NCBI GenBank assembly: GCA_947581795.1
Contig: CANPVS010000018.1
Span: 1 to 39,483 of the forward strand
Length of the DNA stretch: 39,483 nucleotides
Source of the DNA: an uncultured Oscillospiraceae bacterium
GTDB taxonomy: Bacteria; Bacillota; Clostridia; Oscillospirales; Oscillospiraceae
Reading direction: 5' to 3'
The notes beneath the pieces were generated by a model. It was not told where the DNA came from. It worked only from the letters and a program-made list of their open reading frames with translations, and made no database searches. The position numbers and the translations under genes were made by a program. How positions within the stretch are numbered: position 1 is the stretch's first letter; each line of letters opens with the position of its first letter. Below, piece after piece: positions 1 through 15,000 of the stretch.

Positions 1-77
1 TGATTGGCGATTTTCATTTGACTGAAATTGGCGATTTTCGCCTGACTCTGAGTGGTTAATCTCTCCTGACTCTAACA
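1..77. mobile_element. Probable end of an IS21-type insertion sequence (24-bp direct repeats)
   Basis: Three consecutive units with an exact 24-bp period lie at 3-26, 27-50 and 51-74. Units 1 and 2 share ATTGGCGATTTTC, and units 2 and 3 share CCTGACTCT. Multiple direct repeats of about this size next to a terminal CA are characteristic of IS21-family ends, and a CA occurs at 76-77, just before the adhesin reading frame. No istA or istB gene is visible because the window starts here. The family assignment is an inference from the repeat layout; the repeats themselves are seen directly. An alternative is an unrelated intergenic repeat. Confidence 0.4.
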
Positions 78-85
78 CCGGCTAC

Positions 86-3000
86 ATGTACTATAAGTCA
101 GTAAAGGACATCGCCAACGACAACAACTTCAAGCGGATGGGCATCAAGTATACCTATCCCGGCACCCCGGACACGGACAGCGTGAAGGGCTGCATGGTCT
201 TCTTTGAGGAGCCCTCCGAGGACCTGCGGGGCGTCCTCTACAAGACGGCGGTGAAACCGGACCAGGCGTCCAACGTCCACTTCCTGGGAAAGCTGCCGGA
301 CGATAGAGTCGGCACCTATGTGGCCATGGGCGGCACTTTCTCCTTCGAGGTGGGGGAGGCCACCACCGCCTCCCTGCGCCTGGAATTCAGGCTTCCGCTG
401 GATGAATTCAAAGACGCGACGATGGGAACGGGCAAGACAGGCTATGAGAAGGCGTCCGGATATACGGTATCTGTCGATACCGGAGATACCAAAGTGACGT
501 TTACCCCTATAGATGGCAGCGGCAATGAGGGCACGTATACCTACGACATAAAGGGCGAGAGCGACAATAAATACGTCGAAATGGCGCCGGTGGAGCTGTC
601 CACGGTGGTGACGCCCCATGCTGAGAACTACATAAATTGGCCCGGCCGGGACGGCAACGGCATCCCCATCCCCGCGGGCACCTACAGCACGGATGAGCTT
701 GTCTACTCCGTCACCCCCAAGGCCGGCGAGATCCACTTCCCCCTTTTCGATATGGAGTTCGCGAAGAAGGGCATCACCATCACCCGCGTCAGCCCGATCT
801 ATGACGTGAACGGGGAACAGCTCAGCGGCAGGAAAGATGGAGGTATTGAAGATACTCCGTCAACCAACATCTTTGAGGCCACGAAGAGCGTGGTCTATTA
901 CGACGATACCCCCATTTATTACGGCGAAAAGGGCGCCAGCACCGGCAAAGGCGAAAATGAGGTGATAGACCAGCCAGGTAAACAATCGGATGGTGTGACG
1001 TCCGACAATTATTGGATGTATCAGAACATGAATCCCATCGGGGGCGGAGAATATGCAGTCCGTACGGCGGAAGGTATAAAAGCATATGTCAGTGATAACA
1101 AGCTGCGAATAGGCGATCACAGCAGCCTCAATAACCATGTGGAATACTATGATGCCAAAGGCGATCTCAGCACGAATGTGGACCAGGTGGCGATCGCGTA
1201 TCTGGACAGCGCGAAGTATCCGCTGGGCAAGGCATCGGGCAGCAGCGGTGCAGCAAATTCGTATCGGGGCACGGTCACAGACTATGGCATCGCCAACTAC
1301 TGGACCTTCCTGCCTGGCCAGACGTTCCAGGCCAGCGGCAAAGAGACGATCACGATCGAGGCCGGCGACGTGTTCAATCTGACGGGCCGGGTGTTCTACG
1401 ACGAGGATACGGACGGAGCGGGAAAGAACCACCCCAACGGCAAGTATCAGCCCCAGAACGATATAGGCGACCACACGCTCTCCGGCGTGAAGGTGAACCT
1501 GTATAAGCTCTACGAGGACCTCAGCGAGGATGAGAAGAAAAACGCAGAGAAATATACGTATTTCACATACGACAGTGCCAGCGGGACGTTCAAAAAGAAC
1601 GAAAACAAGGAAAACAACTACGCCCTGATCGGCTCCACCGTCACCGACGCCAGCGGCAACTATACCTTCTCCGGCCTGGCTTATACGGAAGCTGCTGAGG
1701 GGACAGGCAAGCGGTACGCTGTCGAGGTGGTATCGCCTTATGATGTGTATACTGTCCCATCCAGTATCGTACATGGTGATCCCGAGAAAGTGGTGGTAAA
1801 CAGTAACAACTCTACGTCCACCTCCTATACGGGCAACTATTTCATGTATGCCTACGACGGAACCGCCACAGGGACCGAGGTCCAGCTTATCAAAGTGGGC
1901 GGCGAAGACGGCGTCGACCCCACCAAGCGTGCGTCCAAAAAGTTCCAGGGTGAGAATCCCCAGATTGATGGCAAAACGGTGGACTATACCAACACCACCC
2001 GCACCGTCACCGCCATCGATGTGGGCTTCCACTACGGCAAGATGAGCACCTCCCTGACCGTGGAGAAGGTCTGGAACATGAACGACGACACCGGCACGGC
2101 CCCGGGCGTGGTGCTGGAGATCTCCTACTGCACCACGGATGGGGATAAGGGCGTCTATCAGGAGGTCAGCCTGGCCGCCATCACCAAGACCTCCTATACC
2201 GATAACTTCCTGCCCGACCAGGTCAAGAGCGAGGGCAGGACGGTAGATGTGAAGGAATACTACGTCTCCGCGGAGTACTATATCGAGGGAGGCGCGATTT
2301 ACCGTCATCAATTTAACTACAACCCGAACATAGGCGCCAATGAGTACGCGAGCCTCCTGGGCACGTGCACGAAGCTGGCTGTGGACGCGCTGACCGGCAA
2401 ATATACACTGGATTGGACTGCGCCGGGTGACGACGGGTTCACCTCCTTCACCCAGCTCCCGGACGCCAACGGGGACGGCGCGCGCAACGCCAGCGACCTG
2501 ATGTCGCTGCAGGATAGTACATACTGGACAGATGGCAGCGGCACGAAATACACCGGCACCATCGACCGATACATCGGCCCATCTGATACGGAGATCACCG
2601 TCACCAACTCCGAGAATAAAGGCACCATCGAGGTCTATAAGTACTCCGGCGCGCTGGGTCTCACGGAGGCGAAGCTGATGGGCGCCACCTTCCGGCTGTG
2701 GCAGCTTGGGGAGGCCGGGTTTACAGGCGACTTTACGAATACCGTGGAGATCAAAGCGGCGCTGGATTTGGCAGAGAAGGAATGGGACCCGCAGTCCACC
2801 CGGAAGAATGGCCGCGTGGTGTTCGCCAACCTGGACCCGACAAAGACCTATATCCTGGAGGAGATGTTCCCGCCCGCGGGCTATCAGATCATCCAGAAGT
2901 ACTACCTTGTGCAGCCAACAAGAACTCCGGAGGCCCAGGATCAATTCAAGTTCTCCTTTGGCAATAACGGGGAGAACGCCTGCCTGGTGAAGGCGCAGAA

Positions 3001-6000
3001 CAAGCAGTCCGGCGACGGCCTGAAGGTCCGAAAGGCCATCACCGGCCGCGCCTGGCTGACCGGCGAGGAATATATCATACTCCTCGGCGATGTGAACTAC
3101 GTTATGGAAAGCGCTCCGGAGACGGAAAACGGCAACGTCGACGACAGCCTGGAAGCGGCGACCAACGCGTTCAAAGAAGAGTTCAGAGAGCCCCGCGAGA
3201 TCAAGATCAGTCAAAGCAGCGATACCTACGCGGACCGGACCAACACCACGAGCGCGTCCTCCGACACGCGCATCTCGGACCAGCTTCTGAATAGCTGCCC
3301 CACCGAGATCAACGAGGATGAGGGCACGATCACGGTGACCGATCACATCGACGGCGCCAAGCTGTGCGGCGTGCCGTTCCCCGCCGCGGGCACCTATACC
3401 GTCCGCCTGGCCGAGAATTATCCGGCGACGGAGGAACGGGTCGCCGCCATGACATACTCGACCTGGGTCTATGAGGTATCCATCCAGGTATCCCGCGTGG
3501 ACGAAACGGGCGCACCCTCCACCGACCGCGATGGCACCCACCTGGAGGCGTCCATCTCCCAGGTCACGTTCTGGGAGCTGGAATTGGGGCCTGAAGATAC
3601 GCCGGAGAAAAAGATGGCGGATGATCCTCCTACGGCGAAGCTCCCCTTTACCCAGGCCTATCCCGTGTTCACCAATACCTATACCGTCGCGCCGGCCAGC
3701 CAGGAGACCGGCTATGCCGTCGTGAAGGAATTCGAGGGGCGCACCGGCCTGAACGAAAACGTGTGGCTGGACCCGGTGGAGGGCGTGGAAGGCAGCGGCG
3801 ACCACTTTTCGTTCACGGTGACGGGCGCCGACGACGCCACCAATCTCGCCCTTCAGGAAAAGAACCTGGTGATCGGCGCGTTCGCGCCGGCGGATGAGGA
3901 TGAAGAGGCGGTCGGGAAGACCTCTTTCGACATCGTGATGGATAAGGATACCCGTGACACCTTGGGCGTGCTGCACAGCTTCCGCTTCGAGAGCCTGGAC
4001 TTCGACAACGTCCAGTTCCCGGTGCAGTATACGCTGCTGAGGAAGGGGACTGACGGCACCCACGAGGGTGATCTCGTAACGGTCAAAGAGAACGAGTATC
4101 CGTCGGAAACATATACGGAGGAACAGTGGGAGATCAAGAGCACGGAGACCCTCCCGGTGGAGTACCGGCTCTCTATCACGGAGAATATCCCGGAGGGCGA
4201 CTCCTATGGCATCACTTACGACCAGACGGAGTACATCCTGAAGATCACGCTGAAAAATGTGGAGGATGAAGCGCCGGAGGCAGCCGCCGTGACCTCCCCG
4301 GACGGCGCGGAGGACGACGGCATCATCGAGGAGATGACCTTCGAGATCTATCAGTCGAAGGATAGTGAAGGCGTGTCGCTCATTACGCCTGAAAAAACGG
4401 ACGGGAATCTCTACAGCAAGTGCGTCACAGAGCAGCGCGTCCTGAAGGACGGTGACACGAATAAGAAAACGTGGCTGGATGAAGGCAAAGGCGAGGACGG
4501 CTGGACCGACGAAGACGGCTGGTCCTATTACCATGACCCGGACAATCCGAGCATCACCTTCCGGAAGAAGGCCACTCACGACGTGAACGAAGCCGGCGAG
4601 CCCCAATCGAAGCCGGGGGACGATGACTTCCAGGAGCACCACAATTTCACTTTTAAAAATATCTACAACGCCGCGCCGGTCAAGTGGGAGCCGGAGATCA
4701 CCAAGGAGCTCACGGGCCGCGATTGGCTGACGGACGATGAGTTCACCTTCCTGATGACCGTCAACGCCACAGGCGCCACTGCCGAAGAAAAGGAGCCTTT
4801 CTCCATTGATGGCGATCCTTATAAGGATGGGGAGGGCCATGAGCAGCCCAACACCCGGAAGATCACGATATACGGCGCCGGTTCGGGTGAAACGCGCACG
4901 GGAAAGTTCCCGACGATCACCTTCAACAAGGCGGGCACCTATGAGCTTACCTTCCAGGAGATAGCTTCCAAGGGCGCTGGCATCTCGTACACGGGCAAGG
5001 ACAGCGCGTTCGCCGAGCTGAACTATACCGTGACGGTGACGGACAACAACAAGGGCGCTCTGGAGATCAAGGTATCGCCCCAGGGGACCAGCGACAGTTT
5101 CGACACCAGTGAGATAAATCCCACGTTTGTCAACGTGTTCAGCGCCACCGGCGAGATTGATCTGACCATCCTCAAGAGGCTGGAAGGCCGGGAGTGGAAG
5201 GATACTGACAAGTTTACCTTCATCGTCAAGCCGGGCGATGATATGAAGAAGGCTATCGGAACACTGGTCGACGGCAGCACCGACAAGCATGTCATCACCA
5301 TGCCGGAGTCGCTGCATCTGGAGAGTGACGGCACATATACCGGCACGCTGGACGGGGCGACCGCTGGGACAAGTCCCATCATCCCCAACGGGCGCACCCA
5401 GTCCCTGGGCAGTATCCAATTCAACTATGACCCGGAGTTCTACAACAAGACCGAGGGTAAGACATATACCTTCACCGTGGAGGAAAAAACGCCGGAGGAT
5501 CTGACCCTGTCCCCCTTCCCGAAGAGCATGACGGTGACCGTCACGGTCAAGAACAAGGCGGTGGACGGCCTGCCCGGCGGGAGCCTGGACGTGATGGCTT
5601 CCTACGCGTATTATAATGACCGGATCGACGATGAAATAACAGACGAATCCTCCAGTTCCCTCGTCCTGCCCTTCACCAACACGGTGGTGAACAAGGATGG
5701 CGTGACCATCTCCAAGACGGTAACGACGCCCACGCCGCCTGTGCTCACCGCAGGGGGGGAGCTCCTCAACGATACTGACAAGATCAAAGAGTATATCAAC
5801 GACCTGGAGTTCCGCTTCCAGCTGCGCGCCGTCACCGGCGGCACGGCCCTGTTGACCGGCACCATCTGGAACGGCACGATCGCAAAGAAAGACGGGACGA
5901 CGGAGATATTCTCGGCGCGGTTTGACACCGATCCCGCCTCCGGCGGCAGCAAGGTGACCTATACCCGGGGCGGCGAGACAGGAAAGGACTACTTCGTCCT

Positions 6001-9000
6001 GAAGAACGGCGAGAAGCTGACCCTGGACGAGGCGCCCGTGGGCGTCACGCTCACCGTCACCGAGCTGACCCTTGACTATGGCCCGGCGCGGACCAAGGAC
6101 GACGACACAGACGCGCACTTCTGGCCCCAGGGCGGCAATAGCCAGACAAAAACGATCCCGGATACGGGCGCCTGTGCCTTCGCGTTCACCAACGTCTACG
6201 CCCCCAAGGAGGTGCTGACGCCCAACGCCGACGGCGGCAGCGGCAGGCTCATGCTGGAGAAGGTCATGGAGGGGCGTAATTTCGACGAGGACGACTTCTT
6301 CACCTTCACTATGACCGGCTCGGCCAAGACCCTGGACGGCTCCGCGGACATCGCCTGCCCCATGCCCAAGGACGCCAAAGAGGTGGGCGAAGATAAGGTC
6401 TTGACGGCCTCCGTCACCCTGGCGGGCGATGCGTATTCTAGAGAACATACCGATGCACTGGATGTACTGAAGACCGAAGAAAAATCGGTCAAGGTCGACC
6501 TATGGAACAATGAGGATGATACCCCGGAGACCGGCTGGTTCCCCCTGACCTATACCCGGCCCGGCGTCTATACCTATGTGATCACGGAAGAAGAGGGCGA
6601 GCTCGCCGGCGTGACCTATTCCACGACGAGGCACTATATCCAGATCACCGTGGAGGAGGAGAAAGGCGAAGGTGGCCGCCCCACCGGCGGGCTGACGCAC
6701 AAGGTGGAGTATCTGGACAACGCGACGGCCTCCTGGAAGACGGTCACGGATACCGACGCGGAACTGTCCTTCACCAATACCTATACCTCCAGCAGCGCCC
6801 AGTTCACCCTCACCGGCCAAAAGACGGTGACCGGCCGCGCTATCAAAGCGGCCGACGAGTTCACGTTCAAGCTGGAACCTATGGGCTGGCGTGAGCATCC
6901 CGAAGACGATGACTGGACGGCATCTATGCCGGCCGAGGGCAATTTCAAAGGCAGTGAGACCATGCCTATGCCCAACGACGCCGGTGATGGGAAGGAAATG
7001 GCGCTCCACATGCGGGCCGACGGCACCATCACCTTCGGCGATGACGGGACGGCTCCGGCCCGGGGCGTGCTGACCTTTGACCACTTCGATCTGCCGTCCA
7101 CGGATACGGGCCGCGTGAAGGGCCGTGACTTCCTCTATAAGATCAGCGAGGTCATTCCTGCGGAAGGGGACGCGGAGAAGGGCATGGACTATGATAAGGA
7201 CGCCTGCTATGTGCTCATCTATGTCTACGCGGATGATGACGCGAACGTCCAAACCGAGCTGCTGGGGGCCTATAAGGGCACAAAGAAGCTGGCTGCGGCA
7301 GAGAAAGCGGCCGAATACCAGTTCGGGTTCACCAACGAGTACACGGCCAGCGGCACCTATCAGCTCGAACTGAAAAAGGTCATGACCGGCCGCAGCTTCC
7401 AGAATGACGACAGCTTTACCTTCCGGGTGACCGGAGACGTGCTTTCCGGGCCGGGGGAGAAACATGACGTCCCCATGCCGGGTGGCGGGAAAAACGAGCC
7501 GTATGAGTACGAATTCAGGCCCTCTGACCAGAGCGGGGAAACAGATAGCGAAGAATTTAAACTGCCCGAGATCGCATATGCCCAGGAGGATATCGGCTAT
7601 ACCTACGAGTACTTCATCCGCGAGGTGAGACCGGATACGCCCCTGGTAGGCGTGACCTATTCCACGCTGATGTGGGAGGTCCGGGTCACTGTGGAAGACA
7701 AGGGCGGCGGCAAGCTGGAAGCGACGGCCACCTATATCGACCCGGAGGCGGCGACGGCGGGGGAGGCGACGAACGGCCCGGCGGTCTTCACCAACCGGTA
7801 TACCGCCGAGAGCGCCGTATTCCGCTTCAACGTGAATAAGGAGCTGACCGGCCGCGAACTGAAAGCCGGGGAGTTCCAGTTCAAGCTGGAGCCCGTGGGC
7901 TGGCGTGAGCATGAAGATGTGAGCGACGGCGAGATCTTTGACCTGACGAAGGACTTTACAAACCCTGAAGATGTCCCCATGCCGGAGGGCACGGATAAAG
8001 GCGGAACGAAGAGCGTTCCCGTCGGCGCGGACAAACAGGCCTCCTTCCCCGGCGTGGTATTTGGCCGCGACGATACCGCGGATAAGGACGCCGGTCCCGA
8101 GGCGCGGGAGACGGGCCGGGACTACCTCTATAAGATCACGGAGATAGAGCCCACCGACGGGACCGCGAAGAAGGGCGTCGTCTATGACAAGAGGGTATAC
8201 TATGCGTTGGTCTATGTGCGCGCCACACAGGACACCAGCACCTCCGGCGTCGTGGGCGCGAAGATCATGGCGAACCTCCTTGCCACGTCCGACGACGGAG
8301 TGACGCTCCATCCCACTGCCGGCACCGACGACGTAAAGCCCACCAGCTACACCGCCGAATTCAAAAACACCTATACGGCGGAGGGGGACTCTGTAAACAT
8401 CAACGTGCTCAAGACCCTGACCGGCGGCCGCAAGTTCCAGGATGGCGATACGTTCAAGTTCCAGATCACGGGGACTTGTGTCGGCAGCGAGGGGGATGCC
8501 CCCATGCCGGCGAGTGATCCGGCGAGCGGCAGCTATAACTATGACGAGGCGTCCAAGACCGGCACCTACACCCTCACCACCGGGGCGGGCGCCGGGGTTG
8601 GGAGTGACAGCGCGGACTTTGACTTCCCCGCCATTACCTTCGGCCTGGCGAATGCGGGCAGGCTCTACCGGTATACCATCACCGAGGTGGACACCAAGCT
8701 GCCCGGCGTGAGCTACTCCGGCGACGTCTGGACCGTGGACGTGCTGGTGACCGACGATGGCAAGGGGAAGGTGACCGCTGACGTTGCGTACAGCGCGCCG
8801 CGGACCATCGATGGATTCAATTCGAAGGAAGGCCCAGCAGAGTTCATCAACACATACAGCGCCGAGGATGCCTCCTTCACCTTCGACGTGACCAAGACCC
8901 TGAACGGCCGCGCCATCAATGAAGACGATGGGTTCCAGTTCACCCTGACGCCCGTGGGCTGGCGGGAGCATGAGGATATCGAGGGAAACACCTTTGACCC

Positions 9001-12000
9001 GGAGGAAAGAGAACAATTCAAAGGCATGGACGTCCCCATGCCGGGCGGAAGGAGCGAGGAGAAGACCGTCACAGCGGGCGTAGACGGCAAGGTCTCCTTC
9101 GGCAGCGTGACGTTCGGACGGAACGACACCGCGGAAGATACCGACAGCAGCGATAAGCGGGCCAAAGGCCGGGACTACCTCTATAAGATCACGGAGAAAG
9201 AGGGCAGCAGGACCAACGTCGCATATGACACCCAAGAGTACTATGCGCTGGTGCATGTGTACGCCGTGGACGAGGACGGCGTGAAGGTCAAGGCGGAGCT
9301 CCTGGCCTGGGCCAAGGGCGACAACGTTGAACTCACCACTGAGGATAAAGGCGCAAAGCCCACTGGCTACACCGCCGAATTCACCAATACATACGAGGCT
9401 GCGGCCAGTGAAAAGATCTCGATCGAGAAGATCATCACCGGCGACGGCCGCACGTTCCAGACCGGCGACCAGTTCACCTTTGAGGTGGTGGGCAGTGTGC
9501 TGGTCAGCGGGCCTGCGGCGGCGCATGGCGTCCCCATGCCGAATAGTGCGTCAGTCAACACCTATCAGTATACGTTTGAACCCGAAGAGCATGAGGCTCT
9601 GGGGCAAGACAGGTATACCTTCCAGCTGCCTGAGATCAAATATACCCAGAAGGATATCGGCTATACCTACGAGTACGCCGTCCACGAGGTGCGGCCCGCA
9701 ACGGGCGCCCTCCCGGGCGTGGTCTATTCCAACCTGAACTGGACTGTCCGGGTGGCCGTGACGTACAACGAGGAAGACGGCAGCCTGAGCACAACGGTGA
9801 CCTACGTCGATCCCACCACCGGCACGAGCGCCGTCGCCGGGGGAGGGGAAAAAGAGGGGCCGAAGGCGTCCTTTACCAACCGGTATACGGCCGAGAGCGC
9901 CGTCTTCCGCTTCAACGTGGAGAAGAAGCTGGTCAGCAACAGCGATGGTACCCCGGTCAGCCGTGCCATCAAGGACGGCGAGTTCCAGTTCACCCTGACG
10001 CCCGTGGGCTGGCGCGCCCATGACGGCACGTTCAATGTTACGGAAGGAGAATATAAAGAATCCGAGGTCGTCCCTATGCCGGACGGAAAAACCGGGGACG
10101 GAGGACCCGCTGCCGCGAGCGCGAACGCCTATGGCAGCGCGGCCTTCGGCGGCATAACCTATGTCAGGGAAGACGCTAACAGGAACAGTGCGCCCGCGAC
10201 CGGTATAGATTACCTCTATAAGATCACGGAGAAGAACACCGAAACCATAGACGGCATCACCTATGACGCCAAGGCGCACTATGTGGTGGTGTATGTATAC
10301 GCCGAAGCGGCGGACGAAGATGTGAATATCAAGGCGGAGCTCCTGGCCTGGTCCGTGGACGGCGCGGTCAAGACGCCTGGCGCTGGGGAAGAAGCGCCCA
10401 CCAGCTACACCGCCGAATTCGTGAACAAATATTCTGCCCACGCGGTGCCGGATGTGCAGATCGGCGTGAGCAAGACCCTGGAGGGCCGCGAGGCTCTGGC
10501 CACCGATAGCTTCAAGTTTGAGATCGAGAGCATCGACGGCGGGCCTCTGCCGACAGAGAATACTGACAGCTACGTCTACGATGTGGAACGCAAAGTGGGC
10601 GTCTATACGCTTACCGGCGAGCCTTGGGAGTTCGACTTCCCTGCTATCCCCTTCAACGAGACCCACGCGGGCAAGACATACCGCTATGCCATCACGGAGG
10701 TCACGGGATCGATACCCGGCATGAACTATTCCACGGACCGCTGGACCGTGAACGTGACGGTGAACGACAAGGGCGACGGCACGATGAAACCTGTCATCAA
10801 GTACGACGCGCCGCGGGTCATCGAGCCCTTTGACGAGACGAAGGGCCCCGCCCAGTTCATCAACCAGTACAGCGCCGGGTCGGGCTACTTCACCTTCAAC
10901 GTGAGAAAGACCCTGGAAGGCCGCGCCATGACCGCGGACGACAAGTTCGAGTTCACCCTGGAAGGGGTGGGCTGGCGGACGCATGCCGCGGGCGATGGGG
11001 ATACCTTTGACCCAGCGAATGTGGAAACGGGGTTCAACAAGAGCCCTGGGGATGTTCCCATGCCGAGCGGCGGCGGGTCCGCCGCCATCACCAGCACCAG
11101 CGGCGGCCGGGCCGCCGTCGGGCGGGTGGAATTCACGCGGGACGACGCCATCAGAGGCGGCGCAGAGTCCACGGACGGCGTGGATTACCTCTATAAGATC
11201 ACAGAGACGAAGGGCGAGTTGCCCAACGTCGACTACGATAAGACGGTGCACTATGTGCTGCTGCACGTATATGCCCAGAAGGCCGGGGAGAGCGGGAGCG
11301 ACGTGCAGATCGTCGTGGACCCGGAGTACTGCTGCACTGTCAAGGGCGAAACCGTGGCCGAGGTGGAGCTGTCCGACTCCGCCTATACCGCCGCGTTCGT
11401 GAACACGTACACGGCCGGGGCCGACGTGGCACTCAAGGTGCAGAAGAAGCTTGTGGGCCGCGATTTCCAGGAGGGCGACGAGTTTACCTTCACCCTGACC
11501 GGGATGACCGGGTACGAACCCATGCCGGAGGCGGCGTCCAGGACCATCAAATACGGCGACAGCGACGGCATCGTCAAAAACGGAACGCGGGAGACAGGTC
11601 CCTTTGACCTGTGCCAGATCCCCTATACTCAGGCCGACGCCGGGAAGACCTATACCTATCAGATCAGCGAGACGGCGGGGACTATTACCGGCATGACCTA
11701 TTACGCCGGCGTCTGGACCGTCACGGTCCAGGTCACGGATGACGGCAAGGGAGGCCTGTCCGCCAACGTAAGTTACAGCGCGCCGACCGGCGACAGCAAT
11801 ACGGACGCGGCGGTGTTCACCAACACCTTCACGCCGGTGACGCCGTCGGTTCTCCTGACGAAGTCTCTCGAGACCAACGGCTATTTGCTGCCGGAGGAGC
11901 TCACCTTCCAATTCCACATCGCGCCCAAGGCGGGCAACCCCAAGCCCGACCCGCTGGAGGGCGGCAGGAAGGATGTATCTGTCACCGTCAGAAAGGATAG

Positions 12001-15000
12001 CCTTTGGCTGGGACAGACGGACCTCTTTGCGGAGGTGGCTCCGTATACCAAGGAGGGTACGTATACCTACACGGTGACGGAGCAGCCTTATGAAAAAGAC
12101 GGCTACAAGATCACCACGGATGAGACGGAGCACACCGTTTCCTTTACGGTGGTGAAGGCGGGCGATAACAGCCTTATCGTCAAAGACGTCACGATAGACG
12201 GCGTTTTGTCGGCGGACCACCAGCTCATCGTCCGGAACAGTTATACCCCCGCCGATACGAGCAACTATATCAACGTGGTGAAGACCCTCTACAGCGAGAG
12301 AGACCTGACAGGCAAGGAGTTCACCATTGAACTGCGCGGTCTGCACGGCGCGCCCATGCCTGAAAAAGCTTCCGTCAGTAGCGTCATGACGGACACGGTC
12401 ACGGTGAATGTGACCGGCGCCGAGCACTTTGGCACCGGCGACCTGTGGTTTGGGCCGATTCCCTTCACGGAAGCGGGCACATACGACTACGAAGTCCGGG
12501 AGGTCATCCCCTCCGTCAGCACCAAGGAGGCGATCTACGACCACAGCATCTGGGACGTGGTCGTCGACGTGGAGGATGTGGCCGGTAAGCTGACGGCCGT
12601 CAGCACCACCTATACCCGCCGGTACGATCAGGAGAAGCCCACGTCTCCCCGTGAAGCGGCGGAGTTCATCAACTTCGTCCCCACAAAGACGGAGGTGTCG
12701 GTGAAAGGCGCCGACGTCCCCGCGGGCACGGAAGTGCTTCCCAACGCGGATGTGGGCGACAAGATCGTCTATACGATCGATTGGCGCAACGTGTTCCTGG
12801 ATAGGGCCGCCTCGGACGTGAGCGTCACGGACAGCCTGGACAAGGGCGTGGATCTCGTGAGCGCCGAGATACTGGGAGATGACGGCGCGGCGCTGCTGAC
12901 GCTCAACGCGCCCGAAAAGGAGAAGAAGGACGAGGGCAAGGGATTCGTCATCTCCTATAACGATCAGAACCGAGAGGTGACCTGGGAGCTGAAAGGACAG
13001 CCGCAGGGCGCCTCCGGAAAGGTGCGCCTCACGGTGCAGGTGAACGCCGGCGCCAGCGGCTGGGTGGAGAACGGCGCCCGTATCGGCGTGGCGGAACAGT
13101 ACGCCGCGACAAACCGGCTGTCGAACACGGTCACGCCCGGCCAGCTGAAGGTGGCCAAGGTGTTGCAGGGCAACAAGGCCGAGGCGGATAAAGACTTCAC
13201 CTTCACCCTGACCCTGCAGGACGCCGACGGCAACCCCGCCTCGGGCAAATTCGAGTATACGAAGTACGACGGGGAAGGCAATGCTATCACCCCGGAGGGC
13301 GGCGGAGAGTGGACCATCGCCACCAACGAGACGTTCACGCTGGCCGGCGGCCAGTATGTGATCCTGAAGCTGCCGGTAGGCGTCCGCTACGGCATCACCG
13401 AGAGCGGCAACGAAGGCTACGGCGTGACCATCGGTGTCCAGAGGCCCGTGGAAGGGACGCTGGAAGACGACACGGATGCCGTGGTCTCCGGCGCGGCCGT
13501 GAACGGAACGGTGCACCCGAGCCAAGGCGACGTGGTGCCCACGGTGACGTTTACCAACAAGCGCGATGGCGTCACCGGCCTGGCGCTGCCCATCCAGATC
13601 GAAAAGACGCTGAACAGCGAGGACGGCGCGCGCAAATTCAAGGACACCGACCACTTCACGTTCCTCCTGTCCGGCGATGGCCTGGAGGAAGATCAAAAGT
13701 TCACCATCGACAATGCGCTCCCGGCGTTTGTGGATGCGGTTGCTGCCAGCGGCAGCGACATCACCGCCGCGCCTGACGGCTGGACGGTGGACATCCCCGG
13801 ACCCGGCACGTATACCTATACCATCCGGGAGGCAACCCCCGCCAATGGCACGGAGACCAATCCCGTGCCCGGCGTCACCTACTCCACCCAGGTGTACACG
13901 CTCCAGCTGGATGCGGCGTACAGCACCGTGACCCCCGGCACGCTGGACGTGACGTATACGGTCATAGGGCCTGAGGGCGCCGTGACCGACGAGCCGGTCC
14001 AGGTCCGTCCGGAGCCGGAGGGCGGCGTCACCAAGACAACGCTGCCGTTCGTCAACACCTACGAGCAGGGCGAGGCCAAATTCACCTTCGCGGCGGAGAA
14101 GTCTCTCCAGCCCGCCGGACAGACCCTGACGGACGGGCAGTTCACCTTCCGCCTGACGGCGGCGGGTTCCCGTGTGCACACGGCAGGCGACGAGGCAAAC
14201 AGCGTCGTTGAGGGCTTTGCCGCGGATCCGAACCAGCCCATGCCCGCCGGCGAGATCGCCGATGATACGGGTAGATACCTGACGGCCACAAACAACGCCG
14301 ACGGCGCCGTGGCCTTCGGCGAGGTCGCCTTTACCATGGACGACGCGACGGCCGGCAAGGACTACCTCTATACCATCGAGGAGGTAATACCCGCCGAGGG
14401 CGCGGACGATTACGACTACAGCGAAGCGAAATACAATATCATCCTGCACGTGTATGCCGATGGGGATGACGTCATCTGTGAGCTGGAGCACAGCAATTAC
14501 ACGGAAAGCGGTTACCGGGCGGCGTTCGTCAACACCAGGAAGATGAACGGCGCGCTGGAGATCCAGGTCAAAAAGATCATGGATAACCGGAACTTCGAGA
14601 AAGGCGACGAGTTCGCCTTCACCATGACCGGTAAAGAGCTCAACAGCGACAGCAACGCTCCTATGCCGGAGGGTGTTGAACCGGGCGGCACATATACGAA
14701 GACCATCACGCCCGGACCTGAGAACGGCAGAGAATTCTCCTTCGCGCTGGATGCCATCCAGTTCACCCAGGCGGACGTGGGGAAGACGTATGTCTACACC
14801 GTCAAAGAGAGGCTCGATGAGCGCCCCGATATCGTGTACGACATCAAGGAGAGGAATGTCACGGTCAGCGTAGCCGCCGGGACGGATGAGGGAACTCTTT
14901 CGGTCACGGCTGTCTATCCGGCCGGCGACCATCTGGAATTCGTCAACGCGTATCAGGACGCCGGCAGCGTGGTGCGGCTCCAGGGCCGGAAGTACATCAG

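Noticed and set aside
5753-5759. G7 run in the adhesin as a second phase-variation tract
   Set aside because: Seven bases is common by chance in GC-rich DNA and much shorter than the C10 tract; no other support.
860-9526. Minus-strand open frames of 1862 and 1008 codons under the adhesin
   Set aside because: Same codon-bias shadow as above; no recognisable protein features.
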